Of a stretch of 64,000 nucleotides of DNA, positions 25,417 through 33,978 are shown one piece after another. A program made the translations under genes and the position numbers. A model generated the notes under the pieces. The model did not search any database. It saw only the letters and a list, made by a program, of their open reading frames with translations, and was not told the origin of the DNA. The stretch spans positions 1,674,001 through 1,738,000 of the forward strand of contig JADKIR010000004.1 in NCBI GenBank assembly GCA_016722655.1. The letters run 5' to 3'. Positions within the stretch are counted from its first letter, which is position 1, and every line of letters begins with the position of its first letter. Origin of the DNA: Cytophagaceae bacterium. GTDB lineage: Bacteria > Bacteroidota > Bacteroidia > Cytophagales > Spirosomataceae.

Positions 25417-26451
25417 ATGGAACAAAGGCTAGAAAAAATATTTCTGCAAATATTACTCAATGAACCTATTGGCATCGCCGATTTATCTGGTTTAATTAAG
25501 GAAGACATTTCTATACCTACTTTAAACAGAGCTCTGGCCAAACTTGTAAATCAAAAATTGATTGAGGTAAGCGGCAAAGGTCCAAATACCCGGTATACCG
25601 CTCTTAAGGATGATGCAATAAAGTTTCCAATTAATGTTGATTCTTATTTTTCAGTTGATATTGAATCCAGGCCGAGTAAAACTTATTTTGATAGCAATGT
25701 TTTTGATATCTTACAAAATATTTCACTTTTAAACACAGAAGAAACGGCCAAATTAGAAACATTAGGCGAAAAATTTAACCTCAATAAACCTGAGAAAAAT
25801 AGCATTATTTATAAAAAGGAGTTTGAAAGGTTAATGATTGAACTCTCATGGAAGTCATCACAAATAGAAGGCAATACGTATGACCTTATAGATACGGAGC
25901 AACTTTTGAAATATGGCGAAAAAAGCAAAAAATATACCCAAGAAGAGGCCACCATGCTTCTGAATCATAAAGGAGCAATTTATTATACGTTTGATTATGC
26001 AGAAGACTATAAGTTTTTGACAGTTTCAAAAATAATTGACATTCATGCCTTGCTTACTCAAAATATGGGAATATCCAGAAATCCAAGGAAAAGATTGGTT
26101 AGAGTTACCGGCACGAAATACAAACCTCTGGAAAATGAATTTCAAATTTTGGAGGCTTTAGAAAAGATGTGTGACCTGATAAATAAAAAAGAAAATGTTT
26201 ATGAGAAAGCTTTAATTGCAGTTTTATTAATTAGCTATATTCAACCCTTTGAAGATGGAAATAAACGTACTGCCCGCCTGACAGCAAATGCAATATTAAT
26301 GAGTGAAAGTCTTTGTCCTTTATCTTATAGAAGTATTGATTCCGGTGAATATAAAAAGGCGATTCTACTATTTTACGAGTTGAATAATATCTCGGCTTTT
26401 AAACAAATCTTCATCGACCAATACGAGTTTGCGGTGAAAACATATTTCTGA
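25417..26451 (+). CDS. Winged-helix Fic-domain protein with His-to-Gln active site
   Basis: This 344-residue protein has an N-terminal winged-helix-like domain (1-65, LNRALAKLVNQKLIEVSGKGPNTRYTALK). A class II Fic inhibition helix follows (SSQIEG, Ser147 to Glu151-Gly152) and then a Fic fold. The loop reads IQPFEDGNKRTAR: the catalytic His of HPFxxGN is Gln276 (codon CAA), while the Pro, Phe, Gly281, Asn282 and Arg residues remain. Fic proteins transfer AMP or similar groups to proteins; without the His, catalysis is doubtful. It may act mainly as a repressor of its own promoter. It stands alone. Confidence 0.88.
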   Translation: MEQRLEKIFLQILLNEPIGIADLSGLIKEDISIPTLNRALAKLVNQKLIEVSGKGPNTRYTALKDDAIKFPINVDSYFSVDIESRPSKTYFDSNVFDILQNISLLNTEETAKLETLGEKFNLNKPEKNSIIYKKEFERLMIELSWKSSQIEGNTYDLIDTEQLLKYGEKSKKYTQEEATMLLNHKGAIYYTFDYAEDYKFLTVSKIIDIHALLTQNMGISRNPRKRLVRVTGTKYKPLENEFQILEALEKMCDLINKKENVYEKALIAVLLISYIQPFEDGNKRTARLTANAILMSESLCPLSYRSIDSGEYKKAILLFYELNNISAFKQIFIDQYEFAVKTYF

Positions 26452-26454
26452 TTC

Positions 26455-27756
26455 CTAAAAATTCCCAGTAGCCTTCTTATACTTCAGTTCCGCCAGAAGG
26501 AAGGAATAAATGGCGTTTAAATAGTTGTTTTCGGCTTGCTTGAGGCTGTATTCTGAGTTTTTGAGGTCGGAGAGGGCCAATACGCCGCTTTCGAAACGGA
26601 ACTTGTCAACGCCATAAATGCTTTGGGCAAGTTGGATGTTCTTTTGGGTTTGTTCCAGATCCAGTTTGGCTTGTACCATTTGTTTGGTGCTGGTTCGGGC
26701 TTCTTGTTCAAAATCGGACCTTAGTTTTTGCAGGTTATTTCGGTTTATTTCTTGCTGAATCTTGAAATCTGTAGCGTTCAATGAGCTTTGTTTTCCGTTG
26801 AAAATTGGCACGTTGAGTTTAACACCCACATAGTTAAATGGGTACCAAGTGTTTGCCGAAAATGGGTTAAATTGTTTGTTAAGCTGCAAAACTGAGTAGT
26901 TGCCATAGGCCGAAAGTGTAGGCTTGTTTTTGGCCATTTGTTTGTCAATATTGAGGCTGTTAAGCTTCAGAGCTGTTTCTTCGGCTTTTATTTCGGGCCT
27001 GTTTTCGTATTGCTGCAGGTAATTGGCGGTAGTTTTGGACAATATCAGATTCAGGTCTTCATCTACTTCTATCTCGTTATTTTCAGGCAAAGCCATTTGG
27101 TATTTTAAGTTAATGAGGCTCAGCTCATATTCCAACTTTGCTTTATCAATGGACACTTTGGCATTTTGCTCATCTAAAACAAACCGATTATAATCATTTT
27201 CGAGGAGAGTACCCATTTTAAACTTCGTGGCGGCATTTTCCAATGCAGTTTTCGCTCTTTCATAAGCTTCCTGAAAGGTCTTAATTTGTTCTTTATTGAG
27301 CAAAACTCCGTAATATGCCTCCGTGATGCTCTGTTTGATTTGGGTTACTTTTTGCTCCAGATCTATCTCTCGCTGTGTCACAGTGTTGTCATTGATAGCC
27401 TTATCGATTTTCTTATTGGCATCAAATATTTTTTGATCTGCCTGTATGCCCAGTGCGTTGTTGAAGGGTAAACCAAATTTCACAGTGCTATTTCCTCCAG
27501 GATTTTGCCCGGTGATATCAAAAGGCAAGATGGTAGTTTGCAGTTGGGTATTCCATCGCATATCTACACTACCGCTAACCTGAGGTAGCCATTGAGCAGC
27601 AATTTTAGCGTTTTGCTTGTTGGCGATTTCGGTCAAGAGCCTCTGATTTTTGATTTCAATGCGGTTTTTTAAACCTTCCGAAATGGCCGTTTCTAAGTTA
27701 TATTTTTGAGAAAAACCCAAAAATGGAATTAAAAGCAATATTATTATTCTGAACAT
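26455..27756 (-). CDS. TolC-family outer-membrane efflux protein
   Basis: This 433-residue outer-membrane factor starts with signal MFRIIILLLIPFLGFSQ. It has the two internal helical repeats of the TolC family. The first includes GLKNRIEIKNQRLLTEIANKQNAKIAAQWLPQVSG and a second heptad-rich stretch ELDLEQKVTQIKQSITEAYYGVLLNKEQIKTFQEAYERAKTALENA in its interior; the second includes NRPEIKAEETALKLNSLNIDKQMAKNKPTLSAYG and later FESGVLALSDLKNSEYSLKQAENNYLNAIYSFLLAELKYKKATG. It is last of four genes and forms the exit duct of the pump; the upstream permease stop is 21 bases away. Confidence 0.9.
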   Translation of the reverse strand: MFRIIILLLIPFLGFSQKYNLETAISEGLKNRIEIKNQRLLTEIANKQNAKIAAQWLPQVSGSVDMRWNTQLQTTILPFDITGQNPGGNSTVKFGLPFNNALGIQADQKIFDANKKIDKAINDNTVTQREIDLEQKVTQIKQSITEAYYGVLLNKEQIKTFQEAYERAKTALENAATKFKMGTLLENDYNRFVLDEQNAKVSIDKAKLEYELSLINLKYQMALPENNEIEVDEDLNLILSKTTANYLQQYENRPEIKAEETALKLNSLNIDKQMAKNKPTLSAYGNYSVLQLNKQFNPFSANTWYPFNYVGVKLNVPIFNGKQSSLNATDFKIQQEINRNNLQKLRSDFEQEARTSTKQMVQAKLDLEQTQKNIQLAQSIYGVDKFRFESGVLALSDLKNSEYSLKQAENNYLNAIYSFLLAELKYKKATGNF

Positions 27757-27777
27757 AATAGTCTAATTTTAAAATTT

Positions 27778-28893
27778 TTACCTAAACACCGCTGCTGGCT
27801 CCAATGAGTTAATTTTTCTGATGGCAAATAGGCTGCCTCCAACCGAAATTAAAACTATGATTGCAAACAAGGCCACCTCCACTATCATTGGAAAGCTAAA
27901 TAGAGTTCCCGATTTTGCTATGCCTATTTTGAATCCCTGTACCATAAGGCGACCAATAATAAAACCGACAATTGCCACCAGAATGGCCTGAAGGATAATC
28001 AGCCTTGTAATATAGCCATTAGTAGCACCGATGGCTTTCAGGGTGCCATAGTCTTTGATCCTATCTACTGCGGCAGAATAGAGCGTAAGCCCGATTATTA
28101 CAAATCCCGAAAGAATGGCAAAGCTGATAAGGCTACCAAATGACATAGCTATGCCGTTGGTTTTAAGAACCTCAAAGAGCGTAGAAGTGGCCAGAGCGTC
28201 GGCATCCCAGGCTTTTACGCCCGGAATGGTGGCGTTTATCCTGCTGATGATATTGATTTTATCTTTTTCAGATTTCCATTTTACCAAAAACACATTGGCT
28301 TTGTTTACCGAATAGTTGGTCAGAAACCTGGCTCTTTCTATGGTCGTAAAACCATAAATTCCCCCAAAACCCCTTACGCCTTTTGTGAGACCTGCATTAT
28401 ATACTTTTTTACCGTTTATTTCAAAATATTCCCCCACCTGAAGCCCGCCGAGTGTTTTTGAATCAAAATATTCAGTTATCACAGAGCCGTCTTTGAGTAA
28501 GTCCATTTTTTTGGCCGTATAAAGATTCCAGATTCCCGCAAACTCAGGTGCCTGTACCCCTACGATGGTGAGACCGCTGGTTTTTCCGTTTGCAAACTTA
28601 GCTGCCCCCGCCGATATAACGAGTGGATAGGCATCTTTTACGCCTTCTATGCTCTTTAGCTCCTGGTTGATACGCATATCGAGAGCCGACAGCTGAGCGG
28701 CATTCTGGGTTTTGTTGTCGATGACCCATATATACTGGTCATTGTTGGCCACTATCGCCTTCATGGCGTTGCTCATAAAGATAAACACGCCCACATTCTG
28801 CCCCACAAGAAAGGTGGAGATGATGACACCAAACAAGGCCCCGAAGGTCTTGGCTTTGTCAAACAACAAAAATCTGATGGCTGTTCTGAACAT
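27778..28893 (-). CDS. ABC transporter permease, FtsX/DevC type
   Basis: This 371-residue membrane protein has one N-terminal transmembrane segment (FGALFGVIISTFLVGQNVGVF), a periplasmic domain of about 200 residues, and three C-terminal segments near 250-365. The order resembles DevC/MacB-type permeases. The start at 28893 (MFRTAIRFLLFDKAKT) is the family one; it sits 1 base after the adaptor stop. The C-terminal FtsX motif DRIKDYGTLKAIGATNGYI is present. It is third of four genes in the efflux operon. Confidence 0.88.
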   Translation of the reverse strand: MFRTAIRFLLFDKAKTFGALFGVIISTFLVGQNVGVFIFMSNAMKAIVANNDQYIWVIDNKTQNAAQLSALDMRINQELKSIEGVKDAYPLVISAGAAKFANGKTSGLTIVGVQAPEFAGIWNLYTAKKMDLLKDGSVITEYFDSKTLGGLQVGEYFEINGKKVYNAGLTKGVRGFGGIYGFTTIERARFLTNYSVNKANVFLVKWKSEKDKINIISRINATIPGVKAWDADALATSTLFEVLKTNGIAMSFGSLISFAILSGFVIIGLTLYSAAVDRIKDYGTLKAIGATNGYITRLIILQAILVAIVGFIIGRLMVQGFKIGIAKSGTLFSFPMIVEVALFAIIVLISVGGSLFAIRKINSLEPAAVFR

Positions 28894-28894
28894 T

Positions 28895-29863
28895 TTATTT
28901 GTCTTTAGTGTCGATCCAACATTCCATCCGGGCACCCAAAATCACCTTTGAGGCATCATCGAGCTGCACCCGCACTTCTCTTACCCGGCGGTCCTCGAGG
29001 CTGGTGCCGTTTTCCGAAAACAGCGATTTTTTCCTCAGATAGGGGGAAGTGAGTACCACTGTGCCGGTGGAAACCACCTCATCACTGCCTTGATTTTTGA
29101 TTTCTGCTTTCTGACCTACTTTTATTTTACCTGCAAAAAGCTCATCGATTTCGGTAAGGGCTATGGTTGGGCCGGTAGGGGCGAATTCGCCAATACTCTG
29201 ACTCGAAGACAAATACTCGCCCTCATGCACATTGAGCGACAAAAGCACGCCCGATTGAGGAGCCTTTACAGTTTTTCTTACTAATAAAGTCTGGTAATAA
29301 TTTATGTCAGCATTTATTTCCGAAATCCTGGCTTTTTGCTGTTCAATGGCCACTTTTTGGGTGGTTATTTGTTTTTCGAGATTCTCAATTACATATTTGG
29401 AGTTGTCCAAAACATCCTTTGTGATAGCTTTTCCATCAAATAAGCCCTGATCGCGGCTCAGGTCGTTGCGGGCTTTGTCGAGTTGAGTTCTCAGCTGTGA
29501 AAGGCTGGCTTCGGCTACCGCAATGGCTTGTTTTTGTGTACCTATTTTGCTTTGTGCCTGGGCTATCTGGGCCTGCTCCACATCATTGTCGAGGCTCAGG
29601 ATGGTTTGGCCTTTTGCAATATTGGCTCCGGCTTGTACAAAAATTTGCCCGATCACCCCATTGGTTTCCGATGCCAGATTCGACATTCTTCCGGCGGGCT
29701 CTATCACGGCTATGCCCATCACTTTGTCTATAACTGCAGGTTTTGCTTTTGCAAGCGAATCGGTTGCTGCTGCTTGTTCTTTCTTGTCGAAGCCACATGA
29801 ACTGATAAAAATCGGGAGAGATAATCCCAAAAATATCCAGATAGAGAGTTGTTTATTATTCAT
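28895..29863 (-). CDS. Efflux periplasmic adaptor, HlyD/DevB type
   Basis: This 322-residue lipoprotein adaptor has lipobox PIFISSCG. The family layout is clear: a barrel-sandwich half (NGVIGQIFVQAGANIAKGQTILSLD), a long coiled coil (about 90-190, QAQSKIGTQKQAIAVAEASLSQLRTQLDKARND to KVAIEQQKARISEI), the second half (VKAPQSGVLLSLNVHEGEYL) and a beta-barrel region with LTEIDELFAGKIKVGQKAEI. It links the inner permease to the TolC duct. It overlaps the ATPase gene by 8 bases. Confidence 0.9.
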   Translation of the reverse strand: MNNKQLSIWIFLGLSLPIFISSCGFDKKEQAAATDSLAKAKPAVIDKVMGIAVIEPAGRMSNLASETNGVIGQIFVQAGANIAKGQTILSLDNDVEQAQIAQAQSKIGTQKQAIAVAEASLSQLRTQLDKARNDLSRDQGLFDGKAITKDVLDNSKYVIENLEKQITTQKVAIEQQKARISEINADINYYQTLLVRKTVKAPQSGVLLSLNVHEGEYLSSSQSIGEFAPTGPTIALTEIDELFAGKIKVGQKAEIKNQGSDEVVSTGTVVLTSPYLRKKSLFSENGTSLEDRRVREVRVQLDDASKVILGARMECWIDTKDK

Positions 29864-30545
29864 GATTCAAAATATCTTTTATCTCAGTTACTATTCCATT
29901 TTCTACTTCCAATACCCTGTCGGCATATTTTCTCAGTCGGGGGTCATGGGTTACTACCGCCACGGCTTTTCCTTGCCTTGCCAGCATCTGGAGCTCCTCC
30001 ATCACCACATCGAGTGAGCCTTTGTCAAGCGAAGCCGTGGGCTCATCGCACAAAATAATTTTCGGATTACTCACCAGGGCCCTTGCTATGGCCACTCTTT
30101 GTTGTTGCCCTCCTGATAGCTGCTTGGGCAGACTTTTCTCCCTGTCGGTCATGTCCACCATTTTCAGGGCATCTTCTGCTCTTCTTTTTGATTCGGTCTG
30201 ACTCACACCCTGGAGTTGAAGAGGCATTTTTACGTTTTCCAGGGCATTGAGCGGGCTTAGCAGATTAAAATTCTGGAATACAAACCCGATGTTGTTAAGT
30301 CTGAGATTTGCCAGTTTTTTTTCGCTCATCTCATTTACATGGTTGCCATCCACGTACAGGTCGCCTTTGCTGGGGTAAATCACACAACCGAGTAATGACA
30401 GCAGCGTAGTTTTTCCCGACCCGGAGGGGCCAATAATCAGTACCAACTCACCTTCATTAATTTTCAAAGTAGTGGGTTGCAGAGCCACTATTATCTGGTC
30501 GCCGGTTTTGTATTCTTTGCTTACGCCTTTAAGTTCTGCTATCAT
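29856..30545 (-). CDS. ABC transporter ATPase, LolD/MacB/DevA type
   Basis: This 229-residue ATPase has Walker A GPSGSGKTT (39-47), Q-loop VFQNFNLL, signature LSGGQQQR (142-149) and Walker B IILCDEPTASLD (162-173). The H-loop is in VAVVTHDPRLRKYAD. It matches the subfamily driving FtsX-type permeases. It is first of the operon ATPase, adaptor, permease, TolC, a tripartite pump for small molecules or lipids; substrate unknown. A MarR-like regulator gene starts divergently 134 bases away. Confidence 0.92.
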   Translation of the reverse strand: MIAELKGVSKEYKTGDQIIVALQPTTLKINEGELVLIIGPSGSGKTTLLSLLGCVIYPSKGDLYVDGNHVNEMSEKKLANLRLNNIGFVFQNFNLLSPLNALENVKMPLQLQGVSQTESKRRAEDALKMVDMTDREKSLPKQLSGGQQQRVAIARALVSNPKIILCDEPTASLDKGSLDVVMEELQMLARQGKAVAVVTHDPRLRKYADRVLEVENGIVTEIKDILNHE

Positions 30546-30628
30546 ATTATTATGAATTCATAATAAAAAATATTATATTTCAGATATATGAATCAAAAAT
30601 AATTAAAAAATCAGTATATTTACTATGA

Positions 30629-30653
30629 AAACAAATTTTTATTAAATTTGTTT
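30629..30653. promoter_or_regulatory. Operator dyad overlapping the MarR-gene promoter
   Basis: AAACAAATTT (30629-30638) and AAATTTGTTT (30644-30653) form a perfect 10-bp inverted repeat with a 5-base spacer. The -7 box TAAATTTG (30643-30650) of the regulator gene lies inside the right arm. This position is right for autorepression and possibly for control of the divergent pump operon. Confidence 0.65.
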
Positions 30654-30678
30654 AAAATTTCAAAAGGAAATATTTTTT

Positions 30679-31287
30679 GTGAACAAACTGGTACAATTGG
30701 TAAATCTTTGGGCAGAATTTGAAGCCCAAAATCCTGAGGCAGAAATCAAAGATTTTTGTTTGGATTTTATTTTGAAAGATTATCAGGAAAAAAAAACCGG
30801 ATTTATCACGATAAATGGCCAATTGGCGAGTTTGACAGGTAAACTTTCCAAATATGCCAGTTTTTATTCCAAAAAGGCATTGGAGAAATTTTCCCTCAAT
30901 AACATCGAAGACTGGGTTTACCTCATGCGGTTACGGGAAATGGGTACACCCAAAAAGAGCGAACTGATTTACGATATGATTTCGGAGTTTCCTTCGGGTA
31001 TCGATGTCATTAAGCGATTGGTGAAACTCAATCTGGTGGCGGAATTCCCCGATGTGGAAGACAAGCGTTCAAAACGCCTCAAAATCACAGAAAGCGGTCT
31101 GGAGTTATTAATAAAAAGTCTGCCATGGATGGAAAAAATCTCCGACATGGCCTTCAATCAGTTGCAGGAACCCGAAAAAGTCTTGCTCGTTGACTTGCTC
31201 GACCGGCTCAATACTTTTCACAAAACTCACTACATGAATGTCCGTACCTCCAGTATTGAGGAGGCGTATGAGGTTTTGGTGAAATGA
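30679..31287 (+). CDS. MarR-family winged-helix regulator
   Basis: This 202-residue protein has a GTG start (30679) with AAAGGAAA a few bases upstream. The core (about 85-165, IEDWVYLMRLREMGTPKKSELIYDM and FPSGIDVIKRLVKLNLVAEFPDVEDKRSKRLKITESG) is a MarR winged helix; the beta wing has the DxRxxRxxxxT-type pattern DKRSKRLKIT. It is longer at the N-terminus than standard MarR proteins. It lies divergent from the efflux operon, with a perfect dyad between them, so it likely represses the pump genes or itself. Confidence 0.8.
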   Translation: MNKLVQLVNLWAEFEAQNPEAEIKDFCLDFILKDYQEKKTGFITINGQLASLTGKLSKYASFYSKKALEKFSLNNIEDWVYLMRLREMGTPKKSELIYDMISEFPSGIDVIKRLVKLNLVAEFPDVEDKRSKRLKITESGLELLIKSLPWMEKISDMAFNQLQEPEKVLLVDLLDRLNTFHKTHYMNVRTSSIEEAYEVLVK

Positions 31288-31293
31288 AATTTT

Positions 31294-31941
31294 TTAGAAA
31301 ATCCATCCAAAATGCAGATAAGGAACAGGCATAAAACCTTTTCTAAAATTCCTTAGCTCTACTTCTCTTCGGTTTTCCTGCCAGGTAGGTTGCATGTTAT
31401 CCCAGTCATTATAAGCCCAATAGCTTGGGTTTTTGGTTAATTTGTCAGTATTCATTGTATTGAAATAATACCTGAAGCCCATACTGCCTGTAATAGTAAA
31501 ATGTTTCAAAGCTACTATTTTGAGCCCGGCATTTATTTCCGGAGCAAAGCTTAATCCTTTGGTTTGCATCGAGTCGCGTGCTATTCCGAATCCATCATCT
31601 CTCAGGCTCATTTTGGAATATTCCAAAGTGCCGTTGACACCGGCAAAAAAGCGGAAAACCTTTGAAGTCTCCCCTTTGAGATACCACCTTTGCCCATAAT
31701 CGGCCCTGATACCATTAAACTGCATTTTTGACCACATCATAAATAACAGGTTGTCTCCCTGATAGCCGGCACGAAAGGTTGTTGATCGTTTTGGTGATTT
31801 AAAGTGTTCAAAATCCACATATAAACTTTGAGATAAGGCCAGCCAGGGATGTAAGGGCAAGGCAATTTCGTTTTGACCTTTTTTATTTTGAGCAAAAGAG
31901 AGATTGGAAATCAGAAATAATAAAAGCAGGATTCTTTTCAT
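31294..31941 (-). CDS. Hypothetical exported protein, outer-membrane-like
   Basis: This 215-residue protein starts with signal MKRILLLLFLISNLSFAQ when begun at 31941; nine further codons upstream are open but not signal-like. The mature part has alternating aromatic strands (VFRFFAGVNGTLEYSKMSL, FTITGSMGFRYYFNTMNTD, FMPVPYLHFGWIF) and ends in Phe, as in small outer-membrane beta barrels. I do not recognise a named family. It is convergent with the MarR gene, 6 bases apart. Confidence 0.65.
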   Translation of the reverse strand: MKRILLLLFLISNLSFAQNKKGQNEIALPLHPWLALSQSLYVDFEHFKSPKRSTTFRAGYQGDNLLFMMWSKMQFNGIRADYGQRWYLKGETSKVFRFFAGVNGTLEYSKMSLRDDGFGIARDSMQTKGLSFAPEINAGLKIVALKHFTITGSMGFRYYFNTMNTDKLTKNPSYWAYNDWDNMQPTWQENRREVELRNFRKGFMPVPYLHFGWIF

Positions 31942-32006
31942 TTTTATTGAATTTTGGACTTTCAACAAAAATAAAGAAAAACCTCATCCCAACCAAAAAG
32001 CACCCG

Positions 32007-32186
32007 TTATTTCTTCCCTTTAATCATCTCTGCCACTTCTCTGATTAGCAGCGAAGTCAAAGCACCAATCACAAAAATCGAAAGAAACTGTACTGTCCTA
32101 ATGTTTTCATTGCCAACAATGCGGGTAAAAGTACCAATTGAGAGTACCAACATAATCGCCAGCAAAATCATTCTTCTGTTTTTCAT
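32007..32186 (-). CDS. Small 59-residue two-helix membrane protein
   Basis: An ATG at 32186 opens 59 codons to TAA at 32007. The sequence has a basic start (MKNRRM), a hydrophobic segment ILLAIMLVLSIGTF, a short polar turn (TRIVGNENIRTVQ), a second hydrophobic segment FLSIFVIGALTSLLI and a charged tail REVAEMIKGKK. This is a credible small inner-membrane protein with two helices. No family recognised. It sits between a beta-barrel-like gene and a carboxypeptidase-regulatory-domain gene on the same strand. Confidence 0.6.
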   Translation of the reverse strand: MKNRRMILLAIMLVLSIGTFTRIVGNENIRTVQFLSIFVIGALTSLLIREVAEMIKGKK

Positions 32187-32357
32187 AATATAAAAGGTTT
32201 ATTTTCAGATAAATGTAGGGAATTTTTGCAAAAATCAAATAATCAGAAATTTTAATTCGAATTAATATCGTTAAATCATCCTTCATTAACTCAATCCCAC
32301 TTCCTGATTATTTGACTCCAGATATTCTTTATTGCCGGGTTTCTCCATTCAAAAATA

Positions 32358-33056
32358 CTAGCGGGTGAAAATCGCTGCAGTATTTTTGTCATCGTCCAGC
32401 GTGGTCATGGATTTAATTTTCTTGCGACTTATTTTTCCGTTTATTTGAGCAGCAGAAATGATATTTTCATTATTTATTTTTATGAAATCGTCCTGAGATT
32501 TTAATTCTATATATCCCGATTCGTTTACCAACAGATGTTTGCCCTTTACAATTATATATGTGTTATCATTGCCTGATTTTGCAGTTTCAATCTCATTCAG
32601 AAAATCTCTTTTCTCAGCTTTTCTTTTTAAATCGGATTTCATCAATTCAACAGATGGTTTATCGGTCATTAAAGAAAGTTCTGAAAAAGCATCTGATTTT
32701 GAATCTTTTTTGTTTTTTAATCCAAAATATAAAGTGGCATTTGAATCCCCTTGCAAGTCTCCCCAATGTTCATATTGTGTGAAATTTTCATACCCGTTTT
32801 TCTTAATTTTTAGGCTAAAAAACATTTCACCCTTTTCCTGCGTGTTTAGTATTAATGTGAAATAGCCATTTTGATCTGATGTGCCCACCAGTTTATTTTC
32901 AGAATCAAAAAAACTTGCATTCTCTACTGGCCGGTAAGTTTCCGAGTCTACCACCAAACCCGAGAGGTTGATTTTTCTTGTTCCGCCAAAAGATGTGATT
33001 GCATAAAAAACGAAAATGAAAACAATGACAGATTGTGTTAAAATTGATTTTTTCAT
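32358..33056 (-). CDS. Exported protein with carboxypeptidase-regulatory-like domain
   Basis: This 232-residue protein has a signal peptide (LTQSVIVFIFVFYAITSFGG) and then a carboxypeptidase-regulatory-like beta domain (about 28-120: INLSGLVVDSETYRPVENASFFDSENKLVGTSDQNGYFTLILN). The C-terminal half is charged and Lys-rich and has phrases such as YIIVKGKHLLVNESGYIEL. Function unknown. It is divergent from the rplK operon. Confidence 0.65.
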   Translation of the reverse strand: MKKSILTQSVIVFIFVFYAITSFGGTRKINLSGLVVDSETYRPVENASFFDSENKLVGTSDQNGYFTLILNTQEKGEMFFSLKIKKNGYENFTQYEHWGDLQGDSNATLYFGLKNKKDSKSDAFSELSLMTDKPSVELMKSDLKRKAEKRDFLNEIETAKSGNDNTYIIVKGKHLLVNESGYIELKSQDDFIKINNENIISAAQINGKISRKKIKSMTTLDDDKNTAAIFTR

Positions 33057-33472
33057 GATTTATAGTTTTAGTTTTTAATGGCCATTAAACGTTTATGTTC
33101 AGGTTTTTATTATTGGTTTTAATCATTTTTGGATATAAAATAGCTGTATTGTTTTAAACCTATGGAATGCTTTTCTATTTCTATATATAAAAATCACTAT
33201 TTCAAGCATTTATTTCCCAAAAAACTTTTGCTTTTCAAAATCATTTTTCTACCTTTGCAGTCCATTTTGGGCAGCTTGTCCGTTTTGGCGAAGTTTTTCT
33301 CTGTCTCTTGTCATATTATCAATATGTTAGGCTTCCCCTGAGGAGTATGAGAAAAAGCTTTGGAGAATCGAATGATCATCTGTTTTTCTAGCTCTGGATT
33401 GTGACTACAGAGCCACTGAGGGTAGATTGAGTTCGTTAGTTCGTATTTCTCAAATTTAAAATTCAAAAGAAA
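33057..33472. other. 416-base region before rplK
   Basis: The first 170 bases are A/T-rich. The rplK promoter lies at 33227-33257, leaving a leader of about 210 bases with no ORF. The leader holds a hairpin GCTCTG (33391-33396) / CAGAGC (33408-33413) with an 11-base loop. Ribosomal protein operons often carry autoregulatory leaders, but I cannot match this one to a known class. Confidence 0.55.
33227..33257 (+). promoter_or_regulatory. Consensus promoter of the rplK-rpoC cluster
   Basis: TTTG (33227-33230), a 19-base spacer and TACCTTTG (33250-33257) are an exact Bacteroidota -33/-7 pair. It is the best promoter in the window, as expected for a ribosomal operon. Transcription would start near 33264. 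Confidence 0.8.
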
Positions 33473-33910
33473 ATGGCGAAAGAAATCGCAGGATACTTAA
33501 AACTTCAAGCTAAGGGTGGCCAAGCCAACCCAGCACCTCCAATCGGTCCGGCTTTGGGTTCGAAGGGTATCAACATCATGGAGTTCTGTAAGCAGTTCAA
33601 TGCCAGAACACAGGATAAAATGGGCCAGGTGGTTCCGGTATTAATCACATACTATACCGACAAATCATTTGAGTTTGTTATCAAAACCCCTCCTACCGCC
33701 GTATTGCTGATTGACGCTTCTAAAGTAAAGAAAGGTTCAGACCAGCCTAACCGTAACAAAGTTGGGTCAGTTACCTGGGATCAGGTTAAAGTTATTGCTG
33801 AAACCAAAATGCCGGACCTTAACTGCTTTACAATTGAGTCGGCCATGAAAATGGTAGCAGGTACTGCAGCTAACATGGGAATCACCATCAATGGTGCGAG
33901 TCCTTTTTAA
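33473..33910 (+). CDS. rplK: 50S ribosomal protein L11
   Basis: L11 (145 residues) binds 23S rRNA at the GTPase centre. The N-terminal domain shows GYLKLQAKGGQANPAPPIGPALGSKGINIMEFCKQFNART, with Pro residues of the factor-binding face. The C-terminal rRNA-binding part includes KTPPTAVLLIDASKVKKGSDQPN and the ending SAMKMVAGTAANMGITINGASPF. It is first in the cluster here. In most Bacteroidota secE and nusG precede it; they do not here. Confidence 0.97.
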   Translation: MAKEIAGYLKLQAKGGQANPAPPIGPALGSKGINIMEFCKQFNARTQDKMGQVVPVLITYYTDKSFEFVIKTPPTAVLLIDASKVKKGSDQPNRNKVGSVTWDQVKVIAETKMPDLNCFTIESAMKMVAGTAANMGITINGASPF

Positions 33911-33978
33911 TTAATTAACAAAAACTGGGAGTCTGAGTAAGCTCCTCCGAGCCGAAGAAGACGCTAATTACCAAAATT

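Noticed and set aside
29523..30017. 164-codon plus-strand frame over the HlyD and ATPase genes
   Set aside because: Antisense to two genes with intact motifs; composition is not protein-like.
33258..33472. A tRNA-Trp gene before rplK
   Set aside because: The usual tRNA-Trp/secE/nusG set was looked for; no cloverleaf or CCA-ended acceptor stem could be read here.
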